A stretch of DNA of 64,000 bases from contig OZ251226.1 in the NCBI GenBank assembly GCA_965240325.2, forward strand, positions 1,178,001 through 1,242,000, read 5' to 3'. Under the pieces are notes generated by a model. The model searched no databases. It was not told the DNA's origin and worked only from the letters and a program-made list of their open reading frames with translations. Position numbers and translations under genes: made by a program. Numbering within the stretch: the stretch's first letter is position 1; each line of letters opens with the position of its first letter. The DNA comes from Rebecca billardiae RCC1528 (Eukaryota; Haptophyta). Shown piece by piece: positions 1 through 9,934 of the stretch.

Positions 1-1404
1 CGGAAAATCCGGCTGCTCAGATCTGACCGGACCGGGACCCGGACAGCACAGTATCTAGGGACCAGACACTTTTACATCTTCGTTCTCTTCGGATTTGAGC
101 ATGGGGCGGCGCCCCATTTGCACAGTCAAAAGACCGCGGGTGTAAAAGCAACCGTTGTCGAGTTCGATGTAGCGGCTGGGCGAATTAGTGAATTAAAAAA
201 CAATTCACGAGACACTTGCGCCCACGGCCGCGATGGCGTGCGCCGTCCACCCACGACGGAGTCGTGGACGGACATCGCTACACAGCCTACGCGACAGGCG
301 TTGTCGTGATCGAGGTGCCCGTGCGCGTTGTCGATAGCCAAACGATTGGCACGACGACCTGGCACCACATCCGCGTCAAGCACGGCGAGGCCGTGGTCCA
401 GCGCGTGTGCGGCAAGCCGGCCGATGTGCGGACGGCGTCGGGTGGCGCAGGGGCTCCTGCCGATGCTACCTGGCGGCTGCTGCGGGGCCTGCTGCCGTGG
501 TCGAACCTGAGGCAGAGGGTGAGTCAACCGCGGAGCAGCTCAACGCTTCCGAGATCGAGCTGCGCGCGGTCGGACCAGATGACGGCCCGCGGCCGTCCAA
601 GCGCACACGCAAGGACGCCTGAGCACACGCGTTCAGTCCGAGCAAAGCCTGGTCGGCGTACGAGCGCGAGCCAGCTCAGACACGGCACGAGCGCACGCGT
701 GACGGCTCGTACGATGAGCTCGTCGGCTTGGTCATCGGGCTGCTGTCGCTCGTCGCCTCACTTGTCACGTCACACTCAGCTGAGCAGAGACATCACTCCC
801 GCCGTTCAGCTGATCGACGAGGACGAGGCGGCCAAGGCGGCGGCGGCTCAAACGCCTGGAGGAGGAGCGCAGGAGGAGGATGAGCTCCCAGCGCTGAGCC
901 TGTGGGGCCGCGCCGAGGCCAGGCACCGTGGCCAGCGGCTGCAGTCGCGGGTGGCTGCCGGACAGCAGCTCGGCGGCACACGCTCACTCTTAGTCTTACG
1001 TCGATCCTCTTGCTCGAGAGTCAAGGCGGCGGGCAAGGTGCAGGCCGCACGCGAGCTTGCTGAGCGTGCGCAGGCCGAGCCGCAGCTGAGCCCCGAGGGT
1101 GCTCGGGACGCCGCGTGCGCAAGCAGGCCGCCTCGCAGCAGATGGTGCTTCGCATAGTAACTACGCTGATACTACCGGACCCGAAAAAATTTCTTCGCAC
1201 TGCGTGCGCTTTATTCCCTTTATTATTATTTTGTTTCTTATTCGCGTATTAAATGCCGCTTTTCCGCCTCCCCAGTGCTTGCGGAAGTGCGCCAGAAAAT
1301 GGGAATTCCACCCGACTGACTACTGCTAGGCAGCATCATGAAAACGTACAGACGACTTCATGCGCGCGTTCGTCGCCGTCGGCCCCCGCCGCGGACTCCG
1401 GTCG
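1..1404. other. No confident gene; scattered coding-like fragments
   Basis: No recognisable protein family is found. Between about 240 and 620 on the plus strand two different frames look protein-like in turn (a stretch around 240-430, then an acidic stretch ending in a basic SKRTRK tail with a stop near 620). Around 800-1150 there is an Ala/Glu-rich coiled-coil-like stretch. No single frame joins them, so this may be an unspliced multi-exon gene or a decayed one. 1158-1404 holds nothing I can identify. Confidence 0.3.
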
Positions 1405-2604
1405 TCAACCGGCAAGGTAGTTGTGTATCGAAGGTGTGCGGTACGGCGAGATGCGCAGCGACGATCGCCGCCGGTCGTGATTGATGTGGCTCCGGCGCAT
1501 GATGCGGATGAGCGCGTTGTTGAAGGGGTCGAAGAAGTGATCGAGCTGCTGCCGCGACTCGGCGGAGAGGACTTCAACCGCCTCGTGCGCGTTCTCGTGC
1601 GCCGCCGCGACCGAGATGGCGGGTGGCTTCGCGCCATGACCGAGCACGAAGCTCACGAGGTCTTGCCGCACCGTCGCGGGGTCTGCGATGAAGCCCGCAA
1701 ACGAGATGATCAGGAACTGCGACGCATCGAAGGTGCTCAGCCAGTGCTTGAGCTGCGGGGCATACAGCCCGCCTTGCAGCGCCTGGAGGTTGCCCCCTCC
1801 GAGCCCGTGCGCACTGCACGGCATCAGCCAGATCGCGTCAGAGTCGAGCGGGGTGTGCGACCGGCGGGCGCACTGCCTGCAGGCCTCCATCGTCAGCGCG
1901 ACAAACCGGTTGAGGTGCGGCCTGTCCTCGGCCCCGTGGTGCTGCTGGTGTTGTCTCCGCGCCGCCGAGCTCGCCAGCTGCGCTCCGCAAGGACGGGGGT
2001 GGCCGCGCGAAAGTAATGAGTGCTGGCTGCGGTGCCGCTGGGTCGCGAGTGCCGGGCGCACGCGCGCGCGCACGATCTGGTAGAACCACGACTGGACGCG
2101 GGTGGTGGGATTGCGCACGGAGAGGACGAAGCGGAGCTTCCTGCTCAGGGCGTGGCCATACATGTGCGCGATCAACTTCGGCACGGCGGGCGCGCGAATG
2201 TATTTGGGAGTGTAGTCGATGGCACTCACGCTGAGCTCCGTGCGATTGTGCCCGCACGTCCCAAAGCGACTGACGTAGGAGAGCATGGTCGGGTTATCCT
2301 GATTCTCGGGCTTGTCGAAGAAGTGCGTCTCATACAGGCGGTGGGTCACGCCCCTCTGCGCCCAGATGTCGAAGACGTCGTGCAGCTCCTGCGAGAGGCT
2401 CGAGGTGCCCGCCTTCATTGCGCCGATCAGCATAACAGTCGGCACGTTGTACCCCGCAAAGCACCAGCGCTGGCGTCCATACTCGCTCACGGCCGCTGGC
2501 GCGAGCACATGGGGCACCAGCGCCGCCGCCATGGAGGCTACTCGCCACCGCCACAGCCGCCGACAATGGATGCGATTACAAGGGGCGTTCCCCGCACTGG
2601 TCAT
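1405..2604 (-). CDS. Sulfotransferase domain protein (heparan-sulfate sulfotransferase type)
   Basis: Predicted PAPS-dependent sulfotransferase of 399 residues, probably acting on glycans in the Golgi lumen. The 5'-phosphosulfate-binding loop is seen as IGAMKAGTSSL near residues 60-70, and the 3'-phosphate-binding strand as VLSVRNPTTRVQSWFYQ. The C-terminal half has a GLYAPQLKHWLSTF motif and an ADPATV..DLVSFVLG stretch like those of NDST-type sulfotransferases. The start used is the ATG at 2604; an internal ATG at 2532 begins a more hydrophobic leader (MAAALVPHVLAPAA) and may be the true start of a signal anchor. The segment just after the 3'-PB motif (about residues 170-215) is Arg/His-rich and unlike the family, so an unrecognised intron there is possible. 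The acceptor substrate cannot be told. Confidence 0.8.
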   Translation of the reverse strand: MTSAGNAPCNRIHCRRLWRWRVASMAAALVPHVLAPAAVSEYGRQRWCFAGYNVPTVMLIGAMKAGTSSLSQELHDVFDIWAQRGVTHRLYETHFFDKPENQDNPTMLSYVSRFGTCGHNRTELSVSAIDYTPKYIRAPAVPKLIAHMYGHALSRKLRFVLSVRNPTTRVQSWFYQIVRARVRPALATQRHRSQHSLLSRGHPRPCGAQLASSAARRQHQQHHGAEDRPHLNRFVALTMEACRQCARRSHTPLDSDAIWLMPCSAHGLGGGNLQALQGGLYAPQLKHWLSTFDASQFLIISFAGFIADPATVRQDLVSFVLGHGAKPPAISVAAAHENAHEAVEVLSAESRQQLDHFFDPFNNALIRIMRRSHINHDRRRSSLRISPYRTPSIHNYLAG

Positions 2605-2698
2605 ACGCCATTACGCCAAATCGAACCGCGTTCCTATTGAAATTGGCTTCCTCTATTTCAAGCGGGTACATTTGATTACGGCCCGCGCCAGTCCGGTA

Positions 2699-2733
2699 GC
2701 AATGCCCCCCCCAGGGGCCGGGGGGGGCATTGC
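2699..2733. repeat. Perfect 14-bp inverted repeat with 7-nt loop
   Basis: The left arm is gcaatg followed by eight C; the right arm is eight G followed by cattgc. The arms match exactly around the loop aggggcc. It lies upstream of the sulfotransferase start. It could be a transcript hairpin or a short mobile remnant. Confidence 0.75.
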
Positions 2734-2970
2734 TTTCAGGAGCGTGTGGCAGGATCCCGGGAACGCCCTTGAACATTTGTAATGATCGGCTGCGGCGCTA
2801 CCATCGGCGACGGCTTCATGGGCGGTGACAGTTGGCGGGCGTCAATCTCGCCTGCCTGAGCTGTGTGCGTCTCTTATTCTTAGTAAACTGTACGCCGAGC
2901 ACGGCCCTGCTTTGTCATCGTAAGCGCTGCCACGTTATTACTACATCCAGCCCAGGCAGACAATGCGGCA

Positions 2971-3036
2971 CAGGGTAGGGCTGGAGGCTTCGGCCGCCAG
3001 TCTGATCACCCGGAGCCCGTTATAAAGGGGAATTTA
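2971..3036 (+). mobile_element. Severely 5'-truncated LINE-like 3' tail (copy A)
   Basis: 66 bp that match the 3' ends at 32817-32882 and 32959-33024 with one visible mismatch (cagTctg versus cagCctg). It contains the same stem closed by a TTCG tetraloop (ctggaggc TTCG gccgccag) and ends in aaaggggaattta. The copy is cut off at its 5' side and complete at its 3' side, as expected for target-primed reverse transcription. Confidence 0.75.
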
Positions 3037-3066
3037 GACTGCTGTCGCTGTCTTATCTGTATTAAC

Positions 3067-5100
3067 TTATCTGCCGTCGTCGCCCACGTCCCAGCTGTCC
3101 CACGCAGACCAGCCATCGCCACCGTCGTCCTCCTCCTCCGCCGCCGCCTCCTCCTCCTCTGCGTCTTCCGACCCCCGATCGGGCGCCCGCGGAGCGAGCT
3201 CGTCCGGCAGCACCGACGCTGCGAGCGCCGCCCACAGCGCGCGCAGCTCGGCCGCGCGCGGCGGCTGCTCGGCGCCCTCGTCCGCGGAGTAGCGCGGCGG
3301 CCTCGACCCCGTCGACTCGTCGAGGATCCGCCGCGCCGCGCGCCGGCCCGACGTGTACGCGCCGTCGACAAAGCCGTGCCGCAGCGTCGACGTGTGCTCG
3401 CCCGCAAAGTACAGCCGCCCGCCGAGCGGCTCAGCGAGCTGGAGCGGCGCGTGCAGGTCGGCGTCGAGCGGGACGTAGGAGTAGCTCCCGCGCGCGAGCG
3501 GGTCGACCCCCCAGCGCGTGCGCACCATCTCCACCGGCCGAGGCAGCGGGCGCGTCGCGTTCGGGAAGAGCCGGCCGAGCGAGGCGAGCAGTGCCGCCTC
3601 GAGCGCCGCGTCGTCGAGCGCGTCGAGCGCGCGCGCCTCGACGCCGGCGGGCGTGGCGAGGAGCACGGCCGGCCGCGCGCAGCGCGCCGGCGCGGGCGCG
3701 CAGTACCCTGCGCGCAGGTTGCGCAGGTTGTACCATCCCAGCCTCGCGCCGCGCCGGCCGAGCCCGAGCGCGCCGAGCGCGGGCGGCGCGGGCGCGGGCA
3801 CGAGCGCGTCCTGCGTGCCGCCGTGCGCCTCCCACCACGCGTTCGGCCAGCGCAGGTAGACCTTCTCGAGGTGGCCAACCCGGTACTGCCAGATCGCGCG
3901 CACCTTCCACGCGGGCAGCGCCGGCTCGAACGCCACGCCCGCCCCCCCCTGCCGCTGCTGCAGCACGCCGAGCGGCACGCTCAGCACCGCCACCGACGCG
4001 GACCATGCGCGCCCGTCGGCCGCGGCCGCGACGACGCCGCCGCGGCCGCGCGAGAGGCGCACGACGCGCGCGCCGAGGTGCGTGAGCACGCGCGTCCCGC
4101 GCAGCCGCCGCGCCAGCGCGCGCACGATCGCGCCCATTCCCTCTCGCCCCGCCATCCACTCCTTGCCGCGCTCAAACTCTCTGAATACGGACGTGCCGCC
4201 GCCGACCGCGCTCGGCTCCGCGCCCTCGTCCGCGAGCGACCAGAGGCCCTCGAACGCGTCTAGCCGCTCCGCGAGCGGCAGCGGCGGCGCCGAGGGCGCA
4301 ACGCCACCCGCCGCCGCCGCCGCCGCCGCCGCCGCTGCCTCGCTGTCCACAAAGGCGTTGGCCCAGAAGCCGGTCGGCAGGTCGCGCACGGGGGCGGGGC
4401 GGCCGTCGCGCATGGCGGCGAGGTACGCTGTGAGGTTGGAGCGCCTCGCCGCGTACGCGTAGTACCGCTCGCGCAGCGCGAACCCCGGCCGCGCCGCGCC
4501 CGGCGGGCCGGCGGCTGCGTCGAACACGCGCGCCGCGCCGCTGCGCTCGCCCACGACCCGGTACGTGCGCGGCAGCCATTGCGTCGAGAGGAGCGGCGGG
4601 TGCGCGGCGTGCACGAGGCGCCAGATCGGGTTGTCCTCGCCGCCGTGGATCCAGTTCGCGCCGTGCTCCACCGTCCACGCGCCGCCCTCGCCCGCCGGCG
4701 CCAGCCGCACCTCCGAGTGCACACGGCCGCCCAGCCGGCCGCGCGCCTCCAGCAGTGTCACGCGCCAGCCCGCGCGGCCGAGGGTGGCGGCGGCAGCGAG
4801 GCCGGAGACGCCGCCGCCGATCACGATGGCCGAGCGCGAGCGCGCCGTGAGCAGCAGCTCTCGGCACGCGAGCCACGCCCCGACCGCCGCGCCGAGCGCG
4901 ACGCACACACCGAGCGCGACGCACGCCGCGCGACGCACGCGGCGCGCGCGCTTGCGCGGCCGCGCGGCTCCGACGGCGGGCCCGGGCTGCCCACAGGGGT
5001 CGTCCTCATCCTCATCCAACTCGCTGTACCGCACCCCGGCCATCGCGCCGCCGTCGCCGCCACCGCCCCGGCTCGAGCCGCCCGGCTCGGCGACGGCCAT
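3067..5100 (-). CDS. Membrane-anchored flavin amine oxidase (polyamine oxidase/LSD1-like)
   Basis: 677-residue FAD-dependent amine oxidase; the family oxidises amines such as polyamines or lysine side chains. Residues 59-78 form a likely transmembrane helix after a basic Arg/Lys stretch, giving a type II-like anchor. The FAD dinucleotide fold follows: IGGGVSG (94-100) and EARGRLGGRVHSE (118-130). Near residue 585 the C-terminal FAD motif YFAGEHTSTLRHGFVDGAY is intact. The last about 70 residues are acidic (Glu/Asp runs) and outside the enzyme domain. The anchor argues against a nuclear demethylase and for a secretory or organelle membrane location (inference). An Ala run coded by GCC/GCG repeats near residue 265 is an expandable tract. 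The exact substrate is unknown. Confidence 0.88.
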   Translation of the reverse strand: MAVAEPGGSSRGGGGDGGAMAGVRYSELDEDEDDPCGQPGPAVGAARPRKRARRVRRAACVALGVCVALGAAVGAWLACRELLLTARSRSAIVIGGGVSGLAAAATLGRAGWRVTLLEARGRLGGRVHSEVRLAPAGEGGAWTVEHGANWIHGGEDNPIWRLVHAAHPPLLSTQWLPRTYRVVGERSGAARVFDAAAGPPGAARPGFALRERYYAYAARRSNLTAYLAAMRDGRPAPVRDLPTGFWANAFVDSEAAAAAAAAAAGGVAPSAPPLPLAERLDAFEGLWSLADEGAEPSAVGGGTSVFREFERGKEWMAGREGMGAIVRALARRLRGTRVLTHLGARVVRLSRGRGGVVAAAADGRAWSASVAVLSVPLGVLQQRQGGAGVAFEPALPAWKVRAIWQYRVGHLEKVYLRWPNAWWEAHGGTQDALVPAPAPPALGALGLGRRGARLGWYNLRNLRAGYCAPAPARCARPAVLLATPAGVEARALDALDDAALEAALLASLGRLFPNATRPLPRPVEMVRTRWGVDPLARGSYSYVPLDADLHAPLQLAEPLGGRLYFAGEHTSTLRHGFVDGAYTSGRRAARRILDESTGSRPPRYSADEGAEQPPRAAELRALWAALAASVLPDELAPRAPDRGSEDAEEEEAAAEEEDDGGDGWSAWDSWDVGDDGR

Positions 5101-5263
5101 CGCGGATTAATAGCGGGCGGAGCAGGCCGTCTTCACCGACGAAATAAAAATAAATCCAGGATTGAAGGTCTGGGGAGGATCTCCGCTGCACTGGTGCAAG
5201 GGCCCCGGTGCCACTGGTGGGGAGGATGTCACTCCTCCCCGCTCGCCACGGCTGGGGAGGATG

Positions 5264-5303
5264 ACATCTGTCAGGGGACGGCTGGCGATCCCCTGACAGA
5301 TGT
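5264..5303. repeat. Perfect 15-bp inverted repeat, 10-nt loop
   Basis: The arms acatctgtcagggga (5264-5278) and tcccctgacagatgt (5289-5303) are exact reverse complements. They lie 164 bp upstream of the amine oxidase start codon and close to the 3' end of the next minus-strand gene. This could be a regulatory palindrome or RNA hairpin. Confidence 0.7.
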
Positions 5304-5346
5304 GTCGTGATGGCGCCTGGCATCATGGTGCCTCCATCTGTCACCA

Positions 5347-6294
5347 CTACGCCTCGGTCGTACCCTGCTGGTTCAACCTCGTCGCATTCTGATTCTTGAT
5401 CGCCGTTGCGGACTGCCGCGCCTTTGCAAGCTGTCCGTCCGTGAGGCCGAGGAGGTGCATGGTGCTTGGGGACGGCTCGTCGCGCTCGTCGAACTGCGCG
5501 GGCCGCCCCCAGTGGAGCGTCGCCGCATTGCTCGAGGAGTACGAGTACGGGCGCGAGCGGAACTGCGGCTTGCCAGCGGGCCTGTACGCCGAGGTGACCG
5601 CCTGCAGCACGAGCGACTGCGCGCGGTTGAGGTGCTCCGGCGGCATGCCGTCGCCCGCGTCAGGCACGAGTGCCCTCACCGGCACCTGACCCGCGACCAT
5701 CTTGGAGAAATCGTCCTTGCGCGGCGCGAGCGTGGGCCATATGCTTGATGCGGAAGTGTGCCCGGCGAGGGTCGGGTCAGGCGGCTGCCGAAGCTGAGAG
5801 AGTCGGATCTCGAGCTCGCGCGTGTCCAGCCGCCTCTGCTCGAGCATCAGCTCGAGTGTGTCCACGCGCTCCTGCTGCGCGCGCGCGGCGTGGCCTTGGC
5901 CGCGGCTGGCGCGGAGCTTGCGCGCTCCGCGCGGGTCGAGCTGCAGCAGAGCCGCGTCAGGGTAGGCCTCGTGCTTCTTCCGGATCTCGTCGATGTGGTT
6001 CGAGGTCCGAGGCACATCACGCAGCCGCTGGTTGAGCGTGATCCAATTCGCCGGCTTTGGCGGCGGGGGCTCGTAGTACCGCCGCGGCTTCTGGCGTACG
6101 ATCGGCTCGAGATTGGAGGCGGAGCGCACCGGATCGCCCGTGTTCGTCAGATCGGAGGGCAAGGGCAAACTCTGTCGCTCCGGCGGGAGCGCGCCCACCG
6201 GGACGCCCGCTTTGACGTACTGCCCGTCGGCGGCGATTGGCGGGTGCTTGGGCCGCTGGCTCTCGAGGTGAGCCATCATGTCGAGGAACGACAT
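5347..6294 (-). CDS. Protein of unknown function
   Basis: I do not recognise the family. From the ATG at 6294 (MSFLDMMAHLESQRPKHPP) the product is 315 residues, hydrophilic and proline-rich near the N terminus, with RRYYEPPPPKPANWITLNQRLRD near residue 70 and a predicted coiled-coil stretch near 125-165 (QERVDTLELMLEQRRLDTRE). There is no signal peptide or membrane helix. An upstream in-frame ATG at 6372 would add 26 residues that look like untranslated leader. Normal amino-acid composition against a strongly GC-rich background supports real coding. The layout (short proline motifs, coiled coil, Tyr/Ser-rich tail) resembles cytoskeletal or flagellar accessory proteins, but this is only a guess. 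Confidence 0.65.
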   Translation of the reverse strand: MSFLDMMAHLESQRPKHPPIAADGQYVKAGVPVGALPPERQSLPLPSDLTNTGDPVRSASNLEPIVRQKPRRYYEPPPPKPANWITLNQRLRDVPRTSNHIDEIRKKHEAYPDAALLQLDPRGARKLRASRGQGHAARAQQERVDTLELMLEQRRLDTRELEIRLSQLRQPPDPTLAGHTSASSIWPTLAPRKDDFSKMVAGQVPVRALVPDAGDGMPPEHLNRAQSLVLQAVTSAYRPAGKPQFRSRPYSYSSSNAATLHWGRPAQFDERDEPSPSTMHLLGLTDGQLAKARQSATAIKNQNATRLNQQGTTEA

Positions 6295-8644
6295 GGCTAT
6301 CGCAGTGCCGCGGAACAGCCCTCCCGAGCAGCGCCAACGCACGCACGCCCGCAGTCCCGTCGCAAGCCACACGGCACGGGTGCGCTCGCGCGATGGGTGA
6401 GTAACTAAATGTAACAGCAGAAAAACTTCGCCTCAGCCATGCTGCAGACCTGGTGTTTTTGCTCATGGCTCAGTGAGTGACTGAGTCATCCACCAGCTGC
6501 TGACCAAGAACAGGCTACACCATCGTCCACCATGACCTGCCACTGACCAAGTAGGCGACGACATCATCCGCACCAGCTGCTGACCAAGTAGGGGACGGCC
6601 TGGCCGACGCCAACATGCTCACTCGCCTTTGACGATTTCGTACCCATGCACTTCCTGGTGGGCCTGACGACGTCCGGACGACGACAACAACGACATCCGC
6701 CATGGGGACCAACATCAACGCGCTCACACCACTGCCACTGCTGCAAGCTTCGACCAGTACCACTACAGACGAATCAGGAGAGCTGCGCCCTCGTGCCTGT
6801 GTCTTTAAATCATAGAATTAGTCACTGAGTGAGTCACTGAGTGAGTCTGACTGAGTGAGCGCAAGGGCCCTTGGTGAGAGCAAAGTAATCAACCCCCAGT
6901 GACGAGCATCGACTCGTCGTACTTGACGTACTTGTACGGTACTCGACGGCCGCCTGCAGCACGTAACAACCCGCCAACTACTCAGTCGATGATGTCCACT
7001 GCACATAGCACGGAGCTAAATAAGCGCCGTGTGTCACTTTTACGATAGCTAGCTTACCGTATTCGAGTGGCTGCCAGCAGTGTCATGTACTTACACAGTA
7101 GTAACATTCTGTAGTGCAGGACTGTACATTGAGACTAACGGCCAGCGACCCTGTAGTAGCCACAGACGTCTGTCGTCTGACATAGGATTCTGACGAAGTT
7201 ACCGGTAACGGAGACTGGAGTGACTCCACTCCTCAGTCTCAGTCAGACGTCGTCATACTGTTTGTGAGGTCGCCGCGACTTTGACGCATACAGTCATCAA
7301 CGCCGGCATCGGACTCGTGGGCGCGCACCGACGAAGAAGAGCCTCCCTCGGGAGGATGCGACCTGCTGGCTGCACTGCGGCGCGGCCCCGCGCCGATGCG
7401 CCCGTCACCCTGGCAGGCGTCTTCTGGCCTGAGCCTCACAAGCCAGCATTCGTCAGAGGGCAGCTAAGTAGCTGAGAAATCGCCGCACACTGTAGTACGT
7501 TTACTGCCTGTAGCAGCTCTCCTGCGCATCAGCAATTAGGCGCCACACGTGTGACGTGAGGGTGCTGGAAACCAGTTTTTAGCCTTATTTTAGGGACGCC
7601 AGCCGACTCGCGGCCGGTCGTGAGCCGGGCGGTTCTCCAGACGCTGTGCCAGGGGCGCAAGCGATGGCGCTCTATCTGCGAGCGCGGCGGAGGGTCTCCG
7701 CCTAACGACGACACGAGCACACGTCTGACCGAGACGGAGGGCACGCTGCGAAAAGAGCAATGACTGGCCCGCCTGCACGCCTGCCGAGCCGACCCGCACG
7801 CCCCGCGCTGTGTGTGACGCCGGGTGTGTCCCGGAATGTGGCCTGTGCACCCTAACTAGCGCAAAGCCGTAAACCGGAGGCGGGGGGAGGGGGGGGGGGG
7901 GCACCTTGCCGTCCGCACCAGCCCGCGGCCACCTGATGCCAGCTCGCGGAACACGCGTCAATCGCGCGGCTCGCGCGCAGCTAGGCGGCCCCGGGCGCGC
8001 GGCGGAGGGCGGCTGTCTAGTGTCTACGCGCTTGGCGGCTTAGACACAGGCCTGACCGCCGCATGTGCCGCTTCACCCACCGCACGCGAGCCGCTCGTCG
8101 CGCGCAGTGTAGCTCGAGCACTCCGCTGCCCCCGAGCCGGCGCCACACACTCGCGCTTGTGCTCTGAGGCGGCGCCGCCCGAGCGGGCGCGTTCGTAGGT
8201 GAAGCTATGATGATAGTTTCGTTCGCGAATCTTCGTCGTCGGCTCGTCGAGCGAAAGGCGACGAATCGCGAATGGTGAGCGTATCATATTTATCATACAT
8301 ATATATATGTATGACAAGGTCAACGATTCGTGCTAGCTATCATCAAATTCGCGATGTGTCGCATGGGTACCATGAATATGATGGTGAAACAGGGCGGGTG
8401 CCGGCAGTCAAACATCATAGACAGGGATTCGAGGACGAAGCTCAGCGGGTAGCCGCGTCAAAAAACATTAGTATTGAAGTCGTTCCATCGGTTCGGTCGC
8501 GTTTCATGTCCGAATATGGAGCATTGGTCTCCCGGTTATGCGTTGCAAGAGCGTTATAACGGGCTCGTCATCCGTTTTCCGGCCCGGCCGTCTCTGGGCG
8601 TACGAGCGTAACTGACGTGTACGCAAGAGGCGCGACGCGCACCA
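6295..8644. other. 2.3-kb gene-poor intergenic region
   Basis: No supported gene. Contents: GAGT/CACT-rich short repeats (6825-6865), a dispersed 59-bp repeat (6765-6823), a G-run region (about 7880-7902) that could form a quadruplex, and an AT palindrome near 8297-8313. Open frames here lack recognisable domains. Confidence 0.6.
6765..6823 (+). repeat. Dispersed 59-bp repeat, copy 1
   Basis: Identical to 63608-63666, running from acagacgaatcagg to catagaattagtc. Flanks differ on both sides. It may be the end of an unidentified transposable element. Confidence 0.8.
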
Positions 8645-9934
8645 ATGCCGAACGCCGCGTCGGTCGCACGGGTGCTCATCCACACGCTTGTGTTCTGGCC
8701 AGTTGCAGCTCAGGTCGTGAGCTCTGAGACGTGGGACGACGGGCTGTCCGGGAGCGGCCTCACGATCTCCAATGGCGACCAGACGGTCTTGCGCGGTACC
8801 GTTTCGAACTGGCGCGCTGCCTACGGTAGTGGCACGTACACCTCGGGGAAAGTGGCTTGGATTGTCACCGTCGACACCTTATCCGTCGGAGGCGGCACCA
8901 TGATGATTGGCGCCACCCACGATCCCAGCATGGGGGAAGGGCCGACCGGCTTCACGACCGGGCAGAAAGGCTACGGGTACATGGACCACGCAGTTTCGGT
9001 TGACGGTGCGGCTTCCGCGGCGTATGGAACGAGTTATGGCGCCGGCGATGAGATCAAAGTGGAGCTCGACATCGACGCACTGACGATCGGCTTCTACGTG
9101 AACGGCGCTTACCAGGGTACTTCCCACACTGGTTTGCCTGCCTCCAAGACGTGGCAGTTGGCAATCAGCATCTTGACCAATGGCGATGGCGCAACCATCA
9201 CTGCAGCGTCGCCGCCGCCCTCGCCGCCCGCGTCGCCGCCCGCGCCCCCCTCCCCGCCGCCATCGCCGCCTCCATCGCCTCCGCCATCGCTGCCGCCTTC
9301 CCCGCCGCCCTCCCCTCCACCGCCCTCGCCGCCACCCTCGCCGCCACCCTCGCCCCCGCCCTCGCCGCCACCGCCCTCGCCGCCGCCCTCCCCGCCGCCA
9401 TCGCCGCCACCATCGCCACCTCCACCCTCGCCACCACCGCCGCCACCGCCGCCACCACCGTCGCCGCCACCGTCGCCGCCGCCACCCTCGCCACCACCAC
9501 CGCCGCCGCCACCACCACCGTCGCCGCCACCCTCGCCGCCGCCACCCTCGCCACCACCGCCACCACCACCGCCGCCCTCGCCGCCGCCATCGCCGCCGCC
9601 ACCCTCGCCACCACCGCCGCCGCCACCGCCCTCGCCGCCGCCCTCGCCGCCGCCCACGCCGCCACCATCACCGCCTCCATCGCCGCCGCCCTCGCCGCCG
9701 CCCTCGTCCCCACCCTCGCCCCCACCCTCTCCGCCATCGCCCCCGCCCCCTATCGACTGCTACTGCCCACCGAAGACACGCAGAGCCAACTATCGCTGGT
9801 TGCCGAAAGCACGCCGTAAGTGCTTCGCGCGTGTGCGGCCGCGCACCCGCATGCTGCCGCGATCAGGGCCCACACATGCGTACGCCCTCCTGACTGACTC
9901 TCCGCACCCCACCCACCCGCGCCATGCTTGGTGA
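8645..9934 (+). CDS. Secreted SPRY-domain protein with extensin/pherophorin-like Pro-rich region
   Basis: Begins with an ATG and a likely signal peptide (VLIHTLVFWPVAAQVVS). Residues about 27-180 resemble a SPRY (B30.2) fold: a GLTISNG..TVLRGTVSNW stretch, GKVAWIVTVD, GAGDEIKVELDID and IGFYVNGAYQGTSHTGLP match the usual strand order. Residues about 187-380 are SPPP/SPPPP repeats as in hydroxyproline-rich wall glycoproteins, which would be heavily O-glycosylated. The 3' end is uncertain: a strong donor-like gtaagt occurs at 9815 just after the Pro block, so the last about 40 residues and the stop at 9932 may be intronic. A cell-surface or extracellular matrix role is inferred from the leader and Pro-rich region. 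Confidence 0.72.
   Translation: MPNAASVARVLIHTLVFWPVAAQVVSSETWDDGLSGSGLTISNGDQTVLRGTVSNWRAAYGSGTYTSGKVAWIVTVDTLSVGGGTMMIGATHDPSMGEGPTGFTTGQKGYGYMDHAVSVDGAASAAYGTSYGAGDEIKVELDIDALTIGFYVNGAYQGTSHTGLPASKTWQLAISILTNGDGATITAASPPPSPPASPPAPPSPPPSPPPSPPPSLPPSPPPSPPPPSPPPSPPPSPPPSPPPPSPPPSPPPSPPPSPPPPSPPPPPPPPPPSPPPSPPPPSPPPPPPPPPPSPPPSPPPPSPPPPPPPPPSPPPSPPPPSPPPPPPPPSPPPSPPPTPPPSPPPSPPPSPPPSSPPSPPPSPPSPPPPIDCYCPPKTRRANYRWLPKARRKCFARVRPRTRMLPRSGPTHAYALLTDSPHPTHPRHAW

Larger units (their letters stand above)
2605..3066. other. Intergenic: hairpin and retroelement tail copy
   Basis: Between two minus-strand genes. It contains a perfect GC hairpin (2699-2733) and a 66-bp copy of the LINE-like 3' tail (2971-3036), which sits about 30 bp beyond the stop codon of the amine oxidase gene. 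No coding region is supported. Confidence 0.6.

Noticed and set aside
216-1157. 313-residue plus-strand frame
   Set aside because: Only a short early part looks protein-like and another frame takes over; no consistent gene model could be built.
9109-9737. Gly-rich and Ala/Val-rich minus-strand frames opposite the Pro-rich region
   Set aside because: Shadows of the SPPP codons; no start context or domain.
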